Below are positions 59,437 to 64,000 of a stretch of DNA of 64,000 nt, piece after piece. Source of the DNA: Clostridia bacterium (GTDB lineage Bacteria > Bacillota > Clostridia > Christensenellales > Borkfalkiaceae); contig JAFZXN010000044.1 in the NCBI GenBank assembly GCA_017616695.1, positions 27,700-91,699 on the forward strand. Reading direction: 5' to 3'. The notes beneath the pieces were generated by a model. The model ran no database searches. It saw only the letters and a program-made list of their open reading frames with translations, and was not told the origin of the DNA. Within the stretch, counting starts at the first letter, position 1; each line of letters starts with the position of its first letter. Position numbers and translations under genes: made by a program.

Positions 59437-62003
59437 TGAAGAATAAAATATTCGCTTTCATTTTAACTGCGGCGCTTTTATCGCAGGCGGGGATATTGAC
59501 CGCTTGTACGCAAAATAACGGCTCTTCGGACAAAAAGCCGCAACAAAATATCGAAGGAGAAACTTTCAATATGCCCGAGATCCGTTATTCGACTTACGAC
59601 AATATCGACTTTTCCGATTATTCTCTGAGCGGCGAGCTCGTCGACTCCAACATACCCGATCAATGGACGTATTACGGCGTGGGCGATCCGTACGTTTTCC
59701 GTTTCAACGGTTGGTACTATATGTATTGCTCCACGAAGAACAATCAGGACGGCGTACGCGCCTGGAAGAGTAAAGACCTAATAAATTGGCAAAAGTGTAA
59801 TCCCGACGGAGCTATTATAAACGGAATAGAACTTCCTTCCGGCTACGTCTGTATGGACGAAACGATAAACGGTGCTTACGCTCCCGAAGTCTATTACTTC
59901 AACGGAACGTTTTATATGTATTCGAGTCCTAAAGGAAAAGGCCACTACGTTTACGCATCGGACGATCCCGAAGGCCCGTTCGTAAGAGTTACGGATAACT
60001 TCGGTATGAATATCGACGGTTCGGTATTTATCGACGACGACGAAAAGATGTACTTCATCTCCGCGCACGGTGCGGGCGTTGCCATAAGAACTATGGAGAA
60101 TATGACGGACATAGACGTCACTTCTTCCAACTATAAATCGGCGGTTTTAGCCAACACCGATATCGGCGGCTGGACTGAAGGTCCTATGCTCATCAAGCGT
60201 AACGGCATATATTATATGACCTATACGGGCACCGACGTTCTTTCCGAAGGCTATCGCGTATCCTACAGCACGGAGTTCGACGGCAATACCATTACCGACC
60301 GTAATTCGTTTACCAAGGGCGTAGATCTTCCCGTTCTTCTGACCGTCGACGAGGAAGAAAACTTCAAAGGCCTCGGCCACAGCTCCACCGTTTTGGGGCC
60401 CGACCTTGACAGCTATTATATCGTTTACCACACTTTAAAATCACCCGCCGGCCCGTACCGCAGTATGGCTGTCGACAGGCTGATATTCAACGGAACGCAG
60501 ATGAGCGTAAAATCCAACGCCAAAGGCTCTATCGCCGCGCGTATGCCCGAATACACCGTCGACAACGGCTCCTGGCTGAACGCTTTGAACGGCAAACTGC
60601 TTTCCGCTAATGCTACGGGCAACACGTTCTCCGCCGAATACAATTTCTACGACGACGACGTTAAGCTCATCTGCTCTTATAACGGCGACGGCGATTACGC
60701 TTACGTTCGCGTTTCCTACGCGCAGCATAAGATAGAACTCGTAAAACACGGCGCTACCGATACGGTCGTCGCTACGGGCGCATTGAAAAACGATTTCGAT
60801 CCCGACGTTCTGCATACGGTGCGTATAGCTTACCGCGACGGCAAGGTTGACGTGTATTTCGACAATATGTGCAAGATATCCGAGGCCTCTATTTCTCTTA
60901 CCGGCGGCAAGATCGGTTATGAAAACGCGGCGGTCGGTTCTATCGGTTGCACCACTTTCACCTCGGCGGCGCGCGGCAGTTCCGACGCTACCGAATTAAA
61001 GACGGCGGGCGTTTCCGTGGGCGCGTCCAATTACCTCCCCGAAGGCGCTTTAAGCGGCATCACGTCTCATAATTTAAGTTCGGCGTCAGGACTTTTCAAA
61101 ACCGAAATAGCCGATACTTATCCCACCGACGCGGGTTACAACGGCGCGTATTCGTTGAGACTCAATAAAGCGGGCGACTTTGCGAAATATCTCGTTTATT
61201 TCAAAAACGCCGGTCACTACGGACTCAAACTCACTTACGAAGCCAAGTACGGCGGAAAGAACATAGGCGTTCGCTACGGTAGCGGTGAAATTAAGACCGT
61301 AACGCTTCCCCGGATACAGCCGGGCGAAAACGGCTGCGTAGTCACCGCGTTCATCGACGAAGCCGACTTTGCGGCAGGCCCCGCTATCGTAAGTATGTAC
61401 GGCGCGGGCGACGACGTGGCGTTCATTTCCTTCAACCTGGAAGAGAAATCCTACGGCGCGTTCACCTTTGAAAATTCGCTTAAAGAAGTTATCAGCGAAG
61501 GTGCTTTGTATACGACTATGTATCGTCAGGTGGAAGGCGGTCACGCCACCCGCGCAGGCAGTTCGATGCTTTGCTACATCGGCGACGCGACCTTGAACGA
61601 TTTCGAAGTCGAAGTCGATATCAAGTTCCTTTCCGAAAACTCTTATAAAGCGGGCTTACTTATCCGCGGCAAGAACTTTGCCACCGCTTCGGGCGACGGC
61701 ATAAGCGCTATCCAGGGCTATTTCGTCTCGCTCGATACGAGATTGATTACTTTAAGTAAGTTCAACTACGGTTATTCGCTCACCAACATCGAAGCAGAGG
61801 CTCACGGTGTTACGAGAAGCAAACTTCTCGATCATCAGTTCCGTCTTAAAGTGACTGCAAAAGGCAATACTTTGTCAGTTGCGCTCGACGGAGAAAAAAT
61901 CATCGAATATACCGATGCGCACGCATTCTTGACAGGCCATATCGGCCTTTACAGCGACGGAGCCGAGGTCGTTTACAAAAATATTAAAATAAAAGGCATT
62001 TAA
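59436..62003 (+). CDS. Lipoprotein GH43-type glycosidase with C-terminal carbohydrate modules
   Basis: 855 residues. The signal ends GILTAC (Cys about 24). The five-bladed propeller (about 60-355) shows the catalytic acids of GH43: VGDPYVF (about 84-90), NIDGSVFID (about 192) and WTEGPMLI (about 247). GYAPEV-like NGAYAPEVYYF supports the family. After it come a concanavalin-like domain (about 385-505), a CBM6/35-like domain (about 525-670) and a second concanavalin-like domain (about 675-855). GH43 enzymes usually remove arabinose, xylose or galactose units. This is the only arabinose/xylose/galactan-type enzyme in the window and suggests decorated substrates. It is translationally coupled to the CBM9-like lipoprotein. 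Confidence 0.85.
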   Translation: MKNKIFAFILTAALLSQAGILTACTQNNGSSDKKPQQNIEGETFNMPEIRYSTYDNIDFSDYSLSGELVDSNIPDQWTYYGVGDPYVFRFNGWYYMYCSTKNNQDGVRAWKSKDLINWQKCNPDGAIINGIELPSGYVCMDETINGAYAPEVYYFNGTFYMYSSPKGKGHYVYASDDPEGPFVRVTDNFGMNIDGSVFIDDDEKMYFISAHGAGVAIRTMENMTDIDVTSSNYKSAVLANTDIGGWTEGPMLIKRNGIYYMTYTGTDVLSEGYRVSYSTEFDGNTITDRNSFTKGVDLPVLLTVDEEENFKGLGHSSTVLGPDLDSYYIVYHTLKSPAGPYRSMAVDRLIFNGTQMSVKSNAKGSIAARMPEYTVDNGSWLNALNGKLLSANATGNTFSAEYNFYDDDVKLICSYNGDGDYAYVRVSYAQHKIELVKHGATDTVVATGALKNDFDPDVLHTVRIAYRDGKVDVYFDNMCKISEASISLTGGKIGYENAAVGSIGCTTFTSAARGSSDATELKTAGVSVGASNYLPEGALSGITSHNLSSASGLFKTEIADTYPTDAGYNGAYSLRLNKAGDFAKYLVYFKNAGHYGLKLTYEAKYGGKNIGVRYGSGEIKTVTLPRIQPGENGCVVTAFIDEADFAAGPAIVSMYGAGDDVAFISFNLEEKSYGAFTFENSLKEVISEGALYTTMYRQVEGGHATRAGSSMLCYIGDATLNDFEVEVDIKFLSENSYKAGLLIRGKNFATASGDGISAIQGYFVSLDTRLITLSKFNYGYSLTNIEAEAHGVTRSKLLDHQFRLKVTAKGNTLSVALDGEKIIEYTDAHAFLTGHIGLYSDGAEVVYKNIKIKGI

Positions 62004-62013
62004 GGTATTAATT

Positions 62014-63762
62014 GTGGAGATCAGACATACAAAATGCAGGATAAAGGATTATCCGCGTCCTCAATTCGTAAGAGAAAACTGGGTAAACCTCAACGGAAAA
62101 TGGGATTTTCGATTTGACGACGACGAGATCGGCGTAAAACAACGTTTTGCTTTCGGCTTTGAGCCGGAAACCAAGATCAACGTTCCGTTCGCGTTCCAGA
62201 CCGCGGCAAGCGGTATCGGCCGTGAAAAAACGTGTCCGCTCATCTGGTATCAGAAAAAACTCGATCTAAGCTTCAACGAAGACGAAAGAGTTTTGCTTAA
62301 CCTCGAGGGCAGCGATTGGGAAACGGAAGTTTATTTAAACGGCGTTTTCTGCGGTAAGGATACGGGCTGCTATCACCGTGAGACTTTCGATCTGACCGAC
62401 GCGGCAAAACAGGGCGAAAACTTGCTCGTTCTTGCCATTCGCGACGATTATTCGGAAATGAAACCGCGCGGAAAACAGCGCGCCAAAGATCACGACTACG
62501 GTTGCTGGTACATAGATACGTCCGGCCTTTACAAAACGGCTTGGCTCGAAACGGTACCCGCCCGCCATATCAAAAAACTTAAAATAACGCCGTCGTTAAA
62601 GGATAAGAACGTCACTATGAAGTTCTGCTTTGGCGGCAACGTCGAAGGGCTTACTTTAAACGCCGAAGTATCTTACGACGGCGAAAAGGTGGCCGTTGGG
62701 AGCGTTCCCGCCGAATGCGGCGCCGAGCTTACGCTCTCGCTTGAAAAGAGGCTCGAATTATGGTCGGTCGGCGACGGAAGACTTTACGACGTCGTTTTGA
62801 CGTTATGCGACGGCGACAAGGTCATCGATAAAGTCGGCAGCTATTTCGGCCTTCGCGACGTATCGATAAAAGACGGAAAGGTGCTCGTAAACGGCGAATT
62901 CGTCTATCAGAAACTCGTTCTCGATCAGGGCTATTGGCACGGAAGCGATCTTACCGCTCCCGACGAAGACGCGCTTGAAAAAGACCTTTTGTACACGTTG
63001 GGCTTCGGCTTTAACGGCGTTCGTAAACACGAGAAGGTCGAGGACGAAAGATATCTGTATTTTGCCGACGTTTACGGCTTTATCGTCTGGGCGGAAATGC
63101 CGTCGGTGTACAATTTCCGCGTGGAAGCGTGCGCCAACTTCAAGCGCGAGTGGCTGCTTGCCGTCAAACAGCAGTACAACCACCCGTGCGTGTTTACCTG
63201 GGTGCCGTTCAACGAGAGCTGGGGCATTGAGCATATAAAGAGCGATCTTACCGAACAGACCTTCGTCAACGATATCTATTACGCCACCAAGGCTTTGGAT
63301 CCCACGCGCCCCGTCGTGACTAACGACGGTTGGGAACACACCATATCCGACCTTCTGACAATGCATCACTACACGCAGTCGGGCGAAGAACTTTACAACG
63401 TTTACAACACCGTTGAAAAGTGCGCGTTGGAAAAATACGCGTCGCACTCCCGCGGGGCGTTTGCCGACGGATATTCGTATAAAGGTCAGCCTATCCTTTT
63501 GTCGGAGTTCGGCGGCACGTCGTTCGTAAAGGACGTTACGGGCAACAAGTGGGGCTACGGCGAAAGCGTAAAGAGCGAAGAGGAATTTCTGGAAAGATTC
63601 GGCTCGCTTGTAAACGCCATCTATTCTTCGCCGCATATCGTGGGCTTTTGCTATACGCAGATAACCGACGTTCACCACGAAGTCAACGGATTGCTCGATT
63701 TCGACCGCAATCACAAACTCCCGCCGGAGAAGATCGCGGCTATAATAAATAAGAAGAAATAG
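62014..63762 (+). CDS. GH2 family beta-glycosidase (beta-galactosidase or beta-glucuronidase type)
   Basis: 582 residues without a signal peptide, so cytoplasmic. Domain order is a sugar-binding jelly roll (about 15-180), an Ig-like beta-sandwich (about 185-285) and a TIM barrel (about 290-580). Acid/base is in PFNESWGIEH (about 398-407) and the nucleophile in LLSEFGGTSF (about 494-503). It lacks the extra C-terminal domains of LacZ-size enzymes. The start is the GTG at 62014 with AAGG about 8 nt upstream, since no ATG fits the conserved N-terminus. It ends the enzyme series before the ATPase gene. The sugar specificity is not determined by visible motifs. Confidence 0.88.
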   Translation: MEIRHTKCRIKDYPRPQFVRENWVNLNGKWDFRFDDDEIGVKQRFAFGFEPETKINVPFAFQTAASGIGREKTCPLIWYQKKLDLSFNEDERVLLNLEGSDWETEVYLNGVFCGKDTGCYHRETFDLTDAAKQGENLLVLAIRDDYSEMKPRGKQRAKDHDYGCWYIDTSGLYKTAWLETVPARHIKKLKITPSLKDKNVTMKFCFGGNVEGLTLNAEVSYDGEKVAVGSVPAECGAELTLSLEKRLELWSVGDGRLYDVVLTLCDGDKVIDKVGSYFGLRDVSIKDGKVLVNGEFVYQKLVLDQGYWHGSDLTAPDEDALEKDLLYTLGFGFNGVRKHEKVEDERYLYFADVYGFIVWAEMPSVYNFRVEACANFKREWLLAVKQQYNHPCVFTWVPFNESWGIEHIKSDLTEQTFVNDIYYATKALDPTRPVVTNDGWEHTISDLLTMHHYTQSGEELYNVYNTVEKCALEKYASHSRGAFADGYSYKGQPILLSEFGGTSFVKDVTGNKWGYGESVKSEEEFLERFGSLVNAIYSSPHIVGFCYTQITDVHHEVNGLLDFDRNHKLPPEKIAAIINKKK

Positions 63763-63790
63763 GTCTATAAGCTCGTTAAACGGCTTTTTT

Positions 63791-63819
63791 GCGGCGGCGA
63801 AACGCTTTTTCGCCGCCGC
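63791..63819 (+). terminator. GC-rich stem-loop after the GH2 gene
   Basis: 12-bp perfect stem GCGGCGGCGAAA (63791-63802) / TTTCGCCGCCGC (63808-63819), 5-nt loop. There is no T run after it, so termination may be partial. Confidence 0.6.
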
Positions 63820-63871
63820 GTAAAGACGGGGGCGAGCCGAACGAAAAATATATGTTAACAGGAGAAATATA

Positions 63872-64000
63872 ATGGCAAACGTAACGTTAAGCGGCGTGTA
63901 CAAGTATTACGACAAGGCGACCGTACCCGCGGTAGCCGACTTTAACCTCGAGATAGAGGATAAAGAGTTTATCGTATTCGTCGGCCCGTCGGGCTGCGGC
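63872..64000 (+). CDS. Sugar ABC transporter ATP-binding protein, N-terminal part
   Basis: 43 residues are visible before the window ends. They read MANVTLSGVYKYYDKATVPA and onward to GPSGCG, the start of Walker A. The opening matches MsmK/UgpC/MalK-type ATPases, which in Bacillota often serve several sugar importers. AGGAGAA lies upstream of the ATG. It could energise the importers at 25290-28452 and 55157-58581, neither of which has its own ATPase. Confidence 0.85.
   Translation, partial: MANVTLSGVYKYYDKATVPAVADFNLEIEDKEFIVFVGPSGCG

Noticed and set aside
1..64000. Insertion sequences, integrases, tRNA or rRNA genes
   Set aside because: I looked for transposase or recombinase motifs and for tRNA-like clover leaves near the defence island and in gaps, and saw none.

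Overview
The window looks like chromosomal DNA from a gut-type Bacillota (Clostridia-like) bacterium. The signs are AGGAG ribosome sites, TTGACA/TATAAT promoters, many lipoproteins with Gram-positive-style lipoboxes, MalF/MalG-type sugar ABC transporters, LacI and ArsR-type regulators, and secreted multi-domain glycoside hydrolases. The genus cannot be fixed from the sequence. I saw no rRNA, tRNA, transposase, integrase or CRISPR array.

Layout. (1) 1-3813: end of a sugar ABC operon (solute-binding protein tail, two permeases, a short ATPase, a YesL/DUF624-like membrane protein), closed by a terminator. (2) 4032-12508: an AT-rich, apparently acquired defence island. It has its own promoter, a gene remnant ending in a DUF4391-like tail, a RhuM-family gene, a two-TM protein, a type III methyltransferase (mod), a zinc-ribbon plus TIR/deoxyribosyltransferase-like protein, and the type III restriction subunit (res). 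(3) 12662-20025: two membrane GGDEF proteins flanking a GH36 alpha-galactosidase, then a LacI regulator divergent from a lipoprotein tyrosine phosphatase. (4) 20238-30859: an operon led by a consensus promoter with an almost leaderless mRNA. It encodes two lipoproteins, a GH130 enzyme, a sugar ABC transporter, a DUF1861 protein and a carbohydrate-module lipoprotein. (5) 30874-45293: large surface proteins (one with three 282-residue repeats), a 44-residue small protein, a GH125 exo-alpha-mannosidase, a secreted GH130 with two CBM32-like domains, and a GLUG-repeat lipoprotein. (6) 45444-55102: two paralogous ArsR-type regulators with a shared C-terminal domain, a five-domain SGNH-like lipoprotein, a YesL-like protein and an SGNH esterase lipoprotein. 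(7) 55157-64000: a third sugar ABC transporter, a CBM9-like lipoprotein, a GH43, a GH2, and the start of an MsmK/UgpC-type ATPase.

Together, regions 3-7 read as a Gram-positive glycan-utilisation locus. Cell-surface enzymes and binding proteins would trim a mannose-containing (GH125, GH130), galactose-containing (GH36) and acylated (SGNH) polysaccharide or glycoprotein glycan. ABC importers would take up the oligosaccharides, probably sharing an ATPase. Substrate assignment is inference from enzyme families. The most unusual elements are the defence-island accessory genes between and before mod and res, the tandem SGNH protein whose catalytic motifs decay from copy to copy, a paired carbohydrate-module family shared by four neighbouring proteins, and the near-leaderless operon start.
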